Shown here in pieces: positions 33,024-41,824 of a DNA stretch of 64,000 bases. How positions within the stretch are numbered: position 1 is the first letter of the stretch; each line of letters starts with the position of its first letter. Made by a program: the position numbers and the translations under genes. Origin of the DNA: Xanthobacter dioxanivorans (lineage in GTDB: Bacteria > Pseudomonadota > Alphaproteobacteria > Rhizobiales > Xanthobacteraceae); assembly GCF_016807805.1 (NCBI RefSeq), contig NZ_CP063362.1:6213311-6277310 (forward strand), read 5' to 3'. Below the pieces are notes generated by a model. That model saw only the letters and a list, made by a program, of their open reading frames with translations. It was not told the DNA's origin and made no database searches.

Positions 33024-36000
33024 GCAGCGATCCGATCGCTGGACCTCTCGACGTCGTTCGCGAGATCGGCCTCGATCTCGGCGAGCTGTGTGCGCTTCAG
33101 CTCCAGCTCATCGGTGAAGGCGAATGCGCCGCCCTCGCGCGCCTGGTAGGAAGCGAGGCGGCGGCGGGCATTGGTCAGTCGCTGCCGATATGCTTCCTGT
33201 TCCTCCTCGAAACCCGACAGCGCGTGCTCGAGCCGAGCGACGGCGCCGAGCGGCGTGACCGTAACAGGCACATCGATTTCGTAGTCCGCGCCGGTCCGCA
33301 GCAGCATTGTGGCGTAGTGAAAGCCATCGCGTCCGATCCGCTCGCCGGAGAATTCGAGATCGAAGCCGCCGAGCGAGGCGATGACGACTTCCCCCTCCTG
33401 CTGGAGTTGGACGAGCGTCAGGATCTCCTTCATCAGAGCACGGCCGGCGAGTTTGCGCTCCTCATAGTCATCGCCCATCACGGTCATGACGAAGCTGTCT
33501 CCCGTCGTGGACACTAGGCGCTCGATATCCTGCCCGATCTCGTCGATCCGCCGCGTCGAGATCTCGATGTCGCGCTCGGCGTCGCGAATCTGCCGGCGAA
33601 TGGCATGCTGATCGTCGACGTGGGCGGCGCGTAGGCGATCGAGCCGCGCAATCTCGGCCTCCAGCCCCGCTTTCTGCATCAGACGCGGATCGCCGCTGGC
33701 AATGGCCTTCGCCGTGGCGAACTGCGATGCTTGGCCCTCGCCCATATCCTCCAGCCTCCGGATCGAGGTGTCGCCGGAGAGCGCTGCGGCGATGAACCGA
33801 GCCTTGCGCTCGTTGTTCTGCCACATCGTCGCGTCGAGCGAGCCGAGCGTCGCGTAGGCGAATATGTCGATAACATCGTGCTGATTGCCTTGTCTCGCGA
33901 TCCTGCCTTCACGTTGCTCGATCTGGGACGGCAGCCACGGCACATCGAGGTGGTGGAGCGCCTTCAGGCGAAGCTGCGCGTTGACGCCTGTCCCCATGGT
34001 GTCCGAGCTGCCGAGGAGAAAGCGGACCTTGCCGACCCGGACATCGCCGAACAATCGCTGCTTCGCGTCGGAGCGTTTAAAATCCTGGATGAAGGCGATC
34101 TCGGAAGCGGGCACACCCAGACGCACGAGCTCGTCGCGGATCCATCGGTAGGCGGAGAAGCCGCGGCTCTTCTCGACAGTGAGCGTGCCGAGGTCCGAAA
34201 AAATCATCTGCGCGGCGCCGGGCAGTTCATAGGGCTTTCCGTCGCCTCGGACATAGGTATTTTCCGCCGTTTCCCGCCAGATGCGGAAGGCGTTCGCGAC
34301 AAGCTGGTTGAGCTTGTTGCCGGGCTCATTGTCGTTGTCGGGATCGACCAGGCGCAGGTCGATCGCGGCATGTCGTCCGTCGGTGATGACCGAGAGCAGG
34401 ATGTCGTCACCGGGCTCGGGCGGACGGTCGCGTTGCTCGATGGCCGTGATGCGGGCATCGAGCTGGCGCTGATAGGCCTTGAAGGCCGCGCTCGGCGGCG
34501 CGGTGATGATCTGCCGCTTGCCGCCCGAGATCTCCGGCACTTTCACATAGTCGCGCAGGTCCGCCGGCATCACCACGTCGGCGAAGGAGCGGAACATGGC
34601 GATCAGCTCGGCGACATTGACGAACTGGGCGAAGCGGGTGACCGGCTTATATTTTCCGGAGGGCTGCAGTTCGAGTTCGGTCGAGGCATCGCCGAAGGTC
34701 GAGGCCCAGGCGTCGAATTCGTGCAGGCCGCGTTCGCGCAACGCCGCGTGGCCGAGCAGCCTCTGCACGGTGAACATCTCGCCCAAGGTGTTGGTGATCG
34801 GCGTGCCGGAGGCGAGCACGAGCGCCCGGCCCGGGTTCTTCGTCTCGATAAAGCGGGATTTGACGAACAGATCCCAGGCGCGCTGCGAGCCATTCGGATC
34901 GATGCCTTTCAGCGTCGACATGTTGGTGGCGAAGGATAACTTGCGGAACTCCTGGGCCTCATCGACGATGATCTGGTCGACGCCGATCTCGGAGATGGTG
35001 AGGAGGTCATCCTTGCACGTCGCGAGCGCCTCGAGCCGTTCCTTCAGGCCTTCCTTCAATCGCTCGAGGCGTTTGCGCGAGACGCGATCGTCGCTCTCGA
35101 CCTTGGTCAGCAGCTCCTCGTAGAGCTCCAGCTCGTCCTGGATCATCTGCTGCTCGAACGCCGACGGCACGCCGATGAAGCGGAAGGCGCTGTGGGTGAT
35201 GATGATGGCGTCCCAAGTTGCCGTCGCCGCGCGCGAGAGGAAGCGGTGCCGCTTGTCCTTGGTAAAGTTGGTCTCATCGGCGACGAGGATGCGGGCGTTC
35301 GGATAGAGCGCCAGGAATTCGCGCGCGGCCTGCGCCAGGCAATGGCCGGGGACGACCAGCATGGCCTTGGCGATCAGCCCGAGCCGGCGCTGCTCCATGA
35401 TCGCGGCGGCGATCGACATGGTCTTGCCGGCGCCGACGGCGTGCGCGACGTAGGTGCTACCCGAGGAGATGATGCGCCAGATGACCCGCTTCTGGTGCCC
35501 ATAAAGAGAAAAGGCGCCAGATGCGCCCGGAAGCTGGAGATGATCGCCGTTGAAAGCGCGTGGCGCGATGTTGTTGAACCGGTCGTTGTAGACCCGCGCC
35601 AGCCGGTCGGTCCGGTCGGGGTCGCTCCAGATCCAGGTCTGGAACGCGGTCTTGATCTTGGTGAGCTTCTCCCTGGCGGCTTCCGTGTCGACGACGTTGA
35701 GCACGCGGCGCTCGCTGTCGCCGTCCTTCACGATGTCGAAGATCTGCGGCACCGACGAGTTGAGGGCATCCGACAGGAGCTGGCCGGCGTGGCGGCGGTC
35801 GGTGCCCCATTCGGAGGTCCCGGCCGCGAGATATGCAAGCTGCCGCGCCTCGACGGTCCAGGAGGCCAGGTCCGGCATGTGATGGATCCGGATCTCGGCG
35901 CCCATCGTTTCGTGCACGAAGGCGACGATGTCGGCGGCCGGTATCCACGGCGCGCCGAGGCGCGCGGTGATGTCGGAGGGCCGAAGGTCGGCCGGCTGCA

Positions 36001-37873
36001 CGGCCTGCAACGCGGTGACGTTGCGCTGATAGACCGGATCGAGCGCGGCTGCGGCCTGCGCGGTGACGAGCTTCGAGCGGACGGCCCCTGAGAGATAGGC
36101 GTCGGCGGTCTGCCAGGAGCCGTCGGCGGGATCGCGGAAGATGGCGTTGCCGAGTTCGATGATGACGTCGTCGACATCCCGGTGCAGCAGCTCGGCGATG
36201 TGGTCGAGATCGACATGGCCGCGCTCGTTGAGGACAACAGCGAGCGCATCCGCTGGCGACGTGATGATCGGAGGCGGCGGCGGCGCGATGACCCGCTCGG
36301 TGAAGATCGGACCGGGCTTGGCGGTGTTGGTCTCGAGATCATAGTCCTCGATGGACGCCACCAGCCAGCAATCGGGATCGTCCAGGAAGGGCTGGATGTT
36401 CGGGCGACGGTGCGTCTCGCGCACGTCGCCGGTCTCCTCGTCCTTGATGGTTGAAACGACGGTCGTGTTGATCGGACCGAACTCGCGCACGAAGTTCGAC
36501 CAGGCGATGCGCAGCTTCACCTGCGCCGGCTTCCACGGCTGGTCGAACTCCTGCGCTTTCAGCACCTCGCGGACGGCGTCGCGGATCGGGATCAGCTTTC
36601 GGATGATGCGGACGTGGTTTTCCGGAATCCCGTCACCGCTGCGCCCCTTGCGCACATGGATCGCGACCGGCACGCCGTCGACGCGCTGCATGAGGCCATG
36701 CCGGCTGTCCGCGAAGTAGCTGCCCTCCCGCGCCCGGGACGCGCTGGGCAGGTCGACGGCCGGGCGCGGCTCCTCGTCGAGGGCGGCCGCGGTCGGCTCG
36801 GGCTCGCCGTCATAGATGTCTTCCGGAAGGAAGGTGAGCGCGGTGGCGAGCGCGGCATCGAGGTCCTCGCCGTCGCGCGGGCTGCAGGTGTAGGTCTCGC
36901 CGAAGGGGCCAGAGGTGAGGCAATGCGTTCCCAGCACCATGCCGGGATGGCGCGCGAACCAGCGGTTGGTCCGGATCGCCGCCTCGTCATCCGTCGCCGG
37001 CTGGACCTCCTCGAGGTCGAGCCAAGATAGGTCACCTTCCGGCTGTCCTTCCCGGCGCCGGCGGAAGAACAGGATGTCGACGACGACATCGGTGCCGGCG
37101 TCTGCCTGGAAACTGCCTTCGGGCAAGCGAACGGCGCCGACGAGGTCGGCCATGGTCGCGATATGCGCGCGGGCCGAGCTGTCCGCCTTGTCCATCGTGC
37201 CGTGCGAGGTGGCGAAGGCGGCAAGCGCCCCCGGCTTCAGCCGGCTGATCGCCTTGGCGATGAAGTAGTCGTGCAGCCGCAGGCCGAGCGACCGGAAAGC
37301 GCGATCCGAGCGCACGGCGCGGTCGGAGAAGGGCGGATTGCCGATCGCCAGATCGAAATGCGCCGGCAGGTCGACGCGGGCAAAGTCGCCTGTGACGATC
37401 CGAGCGCGCGGCTGAAGGAGCCGGGCGATCCGCGCCGTGACAGGATCGATCTCGATACCGGTGACGTGAGAGACGGATCGCAAGTTGTCCGGCATCAGCG
37501 CGGGGAAGAGTCCTGTGCCGATGCCGGGCTCCAGCACCCGCCCACCGCGCCAGCCGAGACGTAGCAGGCCGGCCCAGATGGCACGGACGATATATTCGGG
37601 CGTGAAGTGGGCGTACTGCGTGCAGCGTGCGAGCGAGGCGTAGTCCGTGCTGCTGACGGCCTCCTCCAGTCCGTCGCCGAGCGCCTCCCAGCCCTTCCGG
37701 AACCGGTCCTCGCCCGGCCGGCGAAACACGCCATTGGCGAGATCGGACGCGCCGAAGCCGGTGAACTTGATCAGCGCCAACTGTTCCTCCGATGTGGCCG
37801 AGCGCTGCTCGATGGCGTCCGTCAGTGTCCTCAACCGGCCGCGATCACCGCGCAGCGGCGGCATGCTCCGCAT
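33020..37873 (-). CDS. DarB-like N6-adenine methyltransferase-helicase fusion
   Basis: 1617 residues from ATG 37873. Residues 95-260 are an N12-class DNA methyltransferase: VLEPGIGTGLFPAL (SAM motif I) near 113 and the catalytic NPPF near 176. Residues 790-1380 are an SNF2-like helicase: Walker A AVGAGKTMS near 812, IIVDEAQEF near 969, SGTPITNT motif III, and EQREGRIARQGN motif VI near 1321. A coiled-coil tail follows. Such fusions (phage P1 DarB and plasmid relatives) protect element DNA from restriction. The frame is open 45 codons further upstream but that part looks non-coding. No disruption is seen over nearly 5 kb. Confidence 0.9.
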   Translation of the reverse strand: MRSMPPLRGDRGRLRTLTDAIEQRSATSEEQLALIKFTGFGASDLANGVFRRPGEDRFRKGWEALGDGLEEAVSSTDYASLARCTQYAHFTPEYIVRAIWAGLLRLGWRGGRVLEPGIGTGLFPALMPDNLRSVSHVTGIEIDPVTARIARLLQPRARIVTGDFARVDLPAHFDLAIGNPPFSDRAVRSDRAFRSLGLRLHDYFIAKAISRLKPGALAAFATSHGTMDKADSSARAHIATMADLVGAVRLPEGSFQADAGTDVVVDILFFRRRREGQPEGDLSWLDLEEVQPATDDEAAIRTNRWFARHPGMVLGTHCLTSGPFGETYTCSPRDGEDLDAALATALTFLPEDIYDGEPEPTAAALDEEPRPAVDLPSASRAREGSYFADSRHGLMQRVDGVPVAIHVRKGRSGDGIPENHVRIIRKLIPIRDAVREVLKAQEFDQPWKPAQVKLRIAWSNFVREFGPINTTVVSTIKDEETGDVRETHRRPNIQPFLDDPDCWLVASIEDYDLETNTAKPGPIFTERVIAPPPPPIITSPADALAVVLNERGHVDLDHIAELLHRDVDDVIIELGNAIFRDPADGSWQTADAYLSGAVRSKLVTAQAAAALDPVYQRNVTALQAVQPADLRPSDITARLGAPWIPAADIVAFVHETMGAEIRIHHMPDLASWTVEARQLAYLAAGTSEWGTDRRHAGQLLSDALNSSVPQIFDIVKDGDSERRVLNVVDTEAAREKLTKIKTAFQTWIWSDPDRTDRLARVYNDRFNNIAPRAFNGDHLQLPGASGAFSLYGHQKRVIWRIISSGSTYVAHAVGAGKTMSIAAAIMEQRRLGLIAKAMLVVPGHCLAQAAREFLALYPNARILVADETNFTKDKRHRFLSRAATATWDAIIITHSAFRFIGVPSAFEQQMIQDELELYEELLTKVESDDRVSRKRLERLKEGLKERLEALATCKDDLLTISEIGVDQIIVDEAQEFRKLSFATNMSTLKGIDPNGSQRAWDLFVKSRFIETKNPGRALVLASGTPITNTLGEMFTVQRLLGHAALRERGLHEFDAWASTFGDASTELELQPSGKYKPVTRFAQFVNVAELIAMFRSFADVVMPADLRDYVKVPEISGGKRQIITAPPSAAFKAYQRQLDARITAIEQRDRPPEPGDDILLSVITDGRHAAIDLRLVDPDNDNEPGNKLNQLVANAFRIWRETAENTYVRGDGKPYELPGAAQMIFSDLGTLTVEKSRGFSAYRWIRDELVRLGVPASEIAFIQDFKRSDAKQRLFGDVRVGKVRFLLGSSDTMGTGVNAQLRLKALHHLDVPWLPSQIEQREGRIARQGNQHDVIDIFAYATLGSLDATMWQNNERKARFIAAALSGDTSIRRLEDMGEGQASQFATAKAIASGDPRLMQKAGLEAEIARLDRLRAAHVDDQHAIRRQIRDAERDIEISTRRIDEIGQDIERLVSTTGDSFVMTVMGDDYEERKLAGRALMKEILTLVQLQQEGEVVIASLGGFDLEFSGERIGRDGFHYATMLLRTGADYEIDVPVTVTPLGAVARLEHALSGFEEEQEAYRQRLTNARRRLASYQAREGGAFAFTDELELKRTQLAEIEADLANDVERSSDRIAA

Positions 37874-38097
37874 AGCCGACCCTTGAGGGTTGATCGTGCA
37901 AGGCCGGGCGGAGGACCAGGAAAGCCATCCAAGGAGAGCGGGGTCGGGCTTGCCCCAGAAATAGTCCGGACCCTCTTGCACGCTCTTTTCCCGGACGCCG
38001 AACCACACTGGCGCGCCAGAACAGATTCAGTCTCGAGCAGCGCCTCAGGTCGAACGGACGGCTTCAGCGCCGAAGCGACGTCGACGCAGCCGCCTGT

Positions 38098-38391
38098 TCA
38101 ATCGCCCTGATGGCGTAAATCCGTTGCGCGCCGCGTCTCATTGTCGACGATCGCCTGGACCACCGCGAGATCCATCTGCGCATGCGGCGAGATCCTCGCC
38201 ACTTCGGCCTCCGCCTTGGCCCAGTGGATGAATTCGCCGGCTTTCCCGGACGCACGGGAACGAGTCGCCAGGCGCTGTGCCTCGTAGTAGGCGCTCGGTT
38301 CATCGCGATCGATAAGGCGGCGGGCGTCCGCCTGCCACCTCCGGCGAATTTGCCTACGGTTCTCCACCCACCGTCGCAGTGCAGCCAGCAT
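38098..38391 (-). CDS. small helical protein of unknown function
   Basis: 97 residues, highly charged: LRRWVENRRQIRRRWQADAR, then YYEAQRLATRSRASGKAGEF and a C-terminal helix with DLAVVQAIVDNETRRATDL. It sits between the RES/antitoxin pair 3 and the methyltransferase-helicase gene, same strand. The composition is that of a real soluble helical protein often found beside such pairs on rhizobial elements; no named family. Confidence 0.6.
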   Translation of the reverse strand: MLAALRRWVENRRQIRRRWQADARRLIDRDEPSAYYEAQRLATRSRASGKAGEFIHWAKAEAEVARISPHAQMDLAVVQAIVDNETRRATDLRHQGD

Positions 38392-38523
38392 GATGTTCTG
38401 CCGCCGGCGGCATTTTCTCGTTTCGCGTCAGATGGGATGGAAGCCCTTGGGGTGAAGACGGCTTGCTGGCTTCAACGCAACCAACAGCCCGGCCCGCAGG
38501 GCGACGTCCTTCCCTCCCTCGCC

Positions 38524-38988
38524 TCAGAACAACCGGGGATCGAGCGAGAAGGACACCTCGCCGATGATGCGGACTTCGGCCGCAGTCGGATGGCTGTGGT
38601 TGATCAACACGTTCAGGTCGGGAGAGCCGACGATCGGTATGATCGCCGAGGGAACGCGCAGCAGCAAGGAGGCGCGCGCCTCATGCCAGGTATCGCCCTT
38701 CTCCTGGCTCCAGGCCTCGTGCCGCCGCCAATCGGTCGGGAGACCTTCCAACGGTACGTCTTCAATTTCGACGGTGTCGGGGATCTCATAGCTGACCATC
38801 ACCAGCTCCGGCAGGAGCGCGGGATCCTCCACATGGACGAGCTTTTCGAGGACGCAGAGCGCCGGCGATGTCGCGCAATAGGTGACGGCATGCCCCGCGG
38901 TGTTCCAGCGGCCGTCGAAATGCAGGCCATAGCCGCCGTCCAGCGCCTGCGCATGCTGTCGGCCCGACAGGCGCCAGAGCCGCATCAC
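38524..38988 (-). CDS. RES-domain toxin, pair 3
   Basis: 154 residues. RES hallmarks: MRLWRLSG at the N-terminus, HFDGRWNTAGHAVTYCA (Arg), ALCVLEKLVHVE (Glu) and LRVPSAIIP (Ser). It is closer in layout to pair 1 than to pair 2. Coupled to its antitoxin by an ATGA overlap. Probably an NAD+-directed toxin. Confidence 0.92.
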   Translation of the reverse strand: MMRLWRLSGRQHAQALDGGYGLHFDGRWNTAGHAVTYCATSPALCVLEKLVHVEDPALLPELVMVSYEIPDTVEIEDVPLEGLPTDWRRHEAWSQEKGDTWHEARASLLLRVPSAIIPIVGSPDLNVLINHSHPTAAEVRIIGEVSFSLDPRLF

Positions 38989-39422
38989 GCGGCCGCGCCC
39001 CAGGCGATCTTGCCGAGGATGGTCTCGATCACGCGCGCGCCGGCTTCGGTCTGTGCCATGACGAGCGGCGTCTCGCCGCCGAGCTCGGTGAGTGGGCGGC
39101 GCAGCCAGCGATTGGCCTTGTCCAGGTCGCCGAAGGTCTGCTCGGCCAGGGACTGGACGCGCAGGAGGCGCACGGCCCGGTCCGATTCATCGACCGTCAG
39201 CGGCTGCTGCTTGTCGGCGCGATGCCGGCGGGTGCGCTGCGGGATCACGAATTTCTCGATCTCCTGCTCGCTCATGCCCGCTTGGCTGAGCCCACGCAGT
39301 GCGGACAGGGGAAGCCTGTTGCGGACGGCGAGTGCCAGATCGGCCTGCGAGCGCACGACCGTGCCGAGTACGCTCTGGCCTCCCAGCTTGCGGGCAACCT
39401 CCTCGACGATGGCAATCGACAT
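38985..39422 (-). CDS. Xre/MbcA/ParS-family antitoxin, pair 3
   Basis: 145 residues. MSIAIVEEVARKLGGQSVLG is followed by an HTH-containing core (LSALRGLSQAGMSEQEIEKFVIPQRTRRHR) and a ParS/MbcA C-terminus (LLRVQSLAEQTFGDLDKANRWLRRPL, then GARVIETILGKIAWG). I chose ATG 39422 with GGAGGCTCCC in front; the upstream extension is not used. The operator palindrome lies at 39444-39477. Confidence 0.92.
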   Translation of the reverse strand: MSIAIVEEVARKLGGQSVLGTVVRSQADLALAVRNRLPLSALRGLSQAGMSEQEIEKFVIPQRTRRHRADKQQPLTVDESDRAVRLLRVQSLAEQTFGDLDKANRWLRRPLTELGGETPLVMAQTEAGARVIETILGKIAWGAAA

Positions 39423-39443
39423 GGGAGCCTCCTTGCAGTTAAC

Positions 39444-39477
39444 GGCAACATGCCTTAGACATAGGCGGCATATTGCC
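39444..39477 (-). promoter_or_regulatory. operator of Xre/ParS-RES pair 3
   Basis: GGCAACATGCC (39444-39454) and GGCATATTGCC (39467-39477) are inverted copies with one mismatch, separated by 12 bases, 22 bp upstream of the antitoxin start. AT-rich bases between them may hold the -10 element on the minus strand. Confidence 0.65.
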
Positions 39478-39856
39478 GGAGCGCAAGAGCAGCTTTCTTC
39501 AGCAGGATTGTCCCCGGGGGATTTCAAAGGCGCGGGCGGGCGGTCGGAATACTCGCATAAGCTTCGTTGATCGGCGATCCCGGTGCCGAAATCGAGCCCG
39601 TCATAGAAGCGTATATTCCATGCTACACGCTATTCTCGGCTGATTTTGCGCGGCAAAGTCGATCGCGAAAGGACGCGCCGACGCTTGTCCCGAGCACATG
39701 CGGTTCGTCGGTCAAAGCCCAGATCCTTGTCGTCGCCCTCGATGTGAGGGAGGCAACCAATCGGCTGTATCGAAGGGAGAGCCATGCTGTCGGATCGGCG
39801 AGATCTGATGTGTCTCCCAAGCAGCCAAGGCCATACTCGAATTTCTCGAGAACAGA
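39478..39856. other. intergenic region without a recognised gene
   Basis: About 380 bp between pair 3 and the mobile mystery pair. A 123-codon plus-strand open frame at 39567-39938 crosses it but has no start signal, no family features, and overlaps the promoter region of the next gene; I do not call it. Base composition drops to more AT-rich from 39840. Confidence 0.45.
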
Positions 39857-39874
39857 ATCAGACTATGATCTGAT
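39857..39874 (+). promoter_or_regulatory. possible operator of the mobile mystery gene pair
   Basis: A perfect inverted repeat ATCAGA-CTATGA-TCTGAT. The AT-rich segment that follows (39880-39915, with TATATCG) should contain the promoter for the gene starting at 39935. Confidence 0.5.
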
Positions 39875-39934
39875 CGTATTTGCAGTTAAATTATATCGCA
39901 GTTTGATTTTTGTGACCCTGAATCAGGTGGCAGC

Positions 39935-40396
39935 ATGAGGACGGTGATCCGCCAGAAGGCGAGGCAGCGGCTCGATGAACGGCTGCTCGCGCTCAAGCCC
40001 GTCGATCATTACCGGAGCCCACCCAAGGGCTGGCTCAAGGCGATCCGCGATGCGCTTGGCATGACCGGCGTCCAGTTCGCGCGCCGGCTCAATGTGAGTC
40101 CGCAAAGCGTGGATGCGCTCGAAAAGTCAGAGGCGAACGGCACGATCAAGATCAAGACGCTGCGACGCGCGGCGGAGGCTCTCGACTGCACGCTGGTCTA
40201 CGCCCTGGTGCCCAATACGTCGCTGGAAGCGGCCGTGAACGAGCAGGCTCGAGCGCTGGCACTGCGGGATCTGGACCGCGTGGCGCACACCATGAAGCTC
40301 GAAGCGCAGGGCGTGCCAGACGCGGACCTCGCGGAGCGTCTTGACGCATATATCCGCGACAGCCTGCGCGACCGCGACATCTGGGAACCGTCGTGA
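39935..40396 (+). CDS. mobile mystery protein A (Xre-family regulator)
   Basis: 153 residues. The HTH is WLKAIRDALGMTGVQFARRLNVSPQSVDALEKSE, and the family-specific remainder includes IKIKTLRRAAEALDCTLVYALVP and a helical end DAYIRDSLRDRDIWEPS. Mobile mystery protein A always precedes a Fic-domain protein B; together they behave like a toxin-antitoxin pair. Overlaps the B gene by four bases (GTGA). Confidence 0.9.
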   Translation: MRTVIRQKARQRLDERLLALKPVDHYRSPPKGWLKAIRDALGMTGVQFARRLNVSPQSVDALEKSEANGTIKIKTLRRAAEALDCTLVYALVPNTSLEAAVNEQARALALRDLDRVAHTMKLEAQGVPDADLAERLDAYIRDSLRDRDIWEPS

Positions 40397-40719
40397 CCGA
40401 TCTCTTCCAGGAACCGGACGACGCAACGCCCCTCGAGCCAGCCGAGCGCGAGGGACTTCTGCAGAGCTGGGTGACGCACCGGCGCGACCTGAACGAGGCC
40501 GAACGGGAGAACATCCTACGCGGCGCACTGTGGGCGCGTCGACGCCGCGGCCTGACGGCGACAGGTCTTCTCGACGGTGACTTCATTTGGCGCTTGCACG
40601 GACGCATGTTCGGCGATGTCTGGAAGTCCGGGTCCCGTCAGGCCTGCCCCGCCTTGCCGGGCCCCGCTCTGAGCGGCACCGGCTACGCCGTGCCCTGCCC
40701 GTTGCGCACGGCGAAGTGA
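40393..40719 (+). pseudogene. mobile mystery protein B (Fic family), truncated
   Basis: The first 78 residues (to GRMFGDVWK, codons ending near 40626) match protein B: EPAEREGLLQSWVTHRRDLNEAERENI and LHGRMFGDVWK. The frame then runs into unrelated GC-rich sequence and stops at 40719, inside the end of panD. The Fic active-site motif HPFxxGNGR is absent, so no Fic activity remains. The break near 40627 marks the edge between element cargo and the panD side. Confidence 0.85.
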
Positions 40720-41105
40720 TAGCGTCCGACCGCGTCCCGAGTCACTTCATAGGTCAGGCGGGAGGCGATGCGGTTGTCCGCGTCGAAGGTGAGCACCCGC
40801 GGGCGCAGTGCCACGATCTCCTCTTCCGGCACGTAGACCGAGTTGCAGATGATCACTTGGTCGCCGGGCTGGCAGGTGCGCGCCGCGGCGCCGTTGAGGA
40901 TGCAGCAGCGCGAGCCGCGTTCGCCGAGAATCACGTAGGTGGAGATGCGGGCGCCGGAATTGCGGTTCCAGATCTCCACGAACTCGAGCGGGAGGATTCC
41001 CGCCTCCTCGCAATGGTTGGGATCCAGCGTGATGGAGCCGTGATAGTTGAGTTCGGCCCCGGTCACGGTGATGCCGTGCAGCTTGCCGGCGACGATCTTG
41101 CGCAT
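40683..41105 (-). CDS. panD: aspartate 1-decarboxylase proenzyme
   Basis: 140 residues. [20 protein letters not shown] then HGSITLDP holds the Gly-Ser self-cleavage site that forms the pyruvoyl group at Ser24. The end contains VRNGQGTA after a longer than usual tail; Escherichia coli PanD is 126 residues. It decarboxylates aspartate to beta-alanine for pantothenate and CoA. ATG 41105 was chosen at the conserved N-terminus, not the upstream ATG at 41207. It stands alone. Confidence 0.95.
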   Translation of the reverse strand: MRKIVAGKLHGITVTGAELNYHGSITLDPNHCEEAGILPLEFVEIWNRNSGARISTYVILGERGSRCCILNGAAARTCQPGDQVIICNSVYVPEEEIVALRPRVLTFDADNRIASRLTYEVTRDAVGRYHFAVRNGQGTA

Positions 41106-41479
41106 GGGCGAGCCCCACTCCCGGTTTGGAAAAAGCGCGCTGTGATAGACCCTCGCGTCGGCCAGGGAAAGCCCTGCCGCAGGCGGCCGACCTCTGCCCC
41201 TTAACAAGCCGATGCAAATCTTGAACGCTGCGGAGCCTGTTGCAGAATGCGCTCCCTCCCTTCCGGTCCCCGCTTGACCAGGCGAGACGGGGCTGATTCC
41301 CTCGGCTGAGGCAACACTTGGCGGGGCAGGAAGAGCGGGAAATGGCTGCTCAACTGAGCTTGGGGGCCGGAAAGGACGGGCGGGAACCGCCCCAACCGTT
41401 AGCAGGCCGCTTCAAACCGAAGCCTGAGGCCATTCGGCAACAGGCTCCACGGAATGCTCTTGTTGTGGCGATGAAGGCC

Positions 41480-41676
41480 CGAGCTTCGACCTGACGGATT
41501 CTATGGACACCACCGAGAAGCGGTCCCGCACGCCGAGGGAGACCTGCCCGGGCTCCACCTCCGCCAATTCGCGCATGACCGGCCGTGCCTCCCGCCATGG
41601 GCTGAGGCTCACCATCAGGGGGATAGGCGAGCGTCAGCACGGCATTGGCGAGCGCATGGCGGCCGATGGGTGTCAA
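41480..41676 (-). pseudogene. possible regulator remnant (IclR-like pattern)
   Basis: Two neighbouring frames give LTP-like MTPIGRHALANAVLTLAY, then LSPWREARPVMRELAEVEPGQ and VSLGVRDRFSVVSIESVRS. The order recalls the linker and first strand of IclR regulators (arm after the winged helix, then VSLAVLDGDEVVYIDRV). A frameshift near 41620 is needed and both ends are missing. Low confidence; it may be chance. Confidence 0.25.
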
Positions 41677-41710
41677 CGTATGGCCCGCCCCATCCGCAAG
41701 AGGTTGAGCC

Positions 41711-41824
41711 TATCCCGCCTTCGGCCTCCTGCTCTCGCCGATCATCGCGGCCCTGGCGATGGCGCTCTCGTCCGTCAGCGTCATCGCCAACGCCCTCAGG
41801 CTGCGGCGGACGTCGCTGGGATGA
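41711..41824 (+). pseudogene. C-terminal relic of a copper-translocating P-type ATPase
   Basis: 37 codons reading [20 protein letters not shown], then [15 protein letters not shown] and TGA. This is the last helix pair of a CopA-type ATPase. It aligns almost residue for residue with the end of the ATPase gene at 62027 but differs at many third positions, so it is a separate paralogue and not a recent copy. Nothing upstream matches the rest of an ATPase. Confidence 0.85.

Noticed and set aside
33731..34939. A 402-codon open frame on the plus strand
   Set aside because: Antisense to the helicase domain of the methyltransferase-helicase gene.
39567..39938. A 123-codon plus-strand open frame before mobile mystery protein A
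   Set aside because: No ribosome binding site, no family pattern, and it covers the palindrome and AT-rich promoter region of the next gene.
7633..40700. Direct repeats (attL/attR) at the element edges
   Set aside because: By eye, no repeat longer than chance was found between 7.1-7.65 kb and 40.62-40.72 kb; a computed self-alignment would be needed.
41261..41290. A fourth copy of the CCCC-GGGG palindrome
   Set aside because: GTCCCCGCTTGACCAGGCG shares only the outer bases with the three true copies and lacks the TTGCGC/GCGCAA arms.
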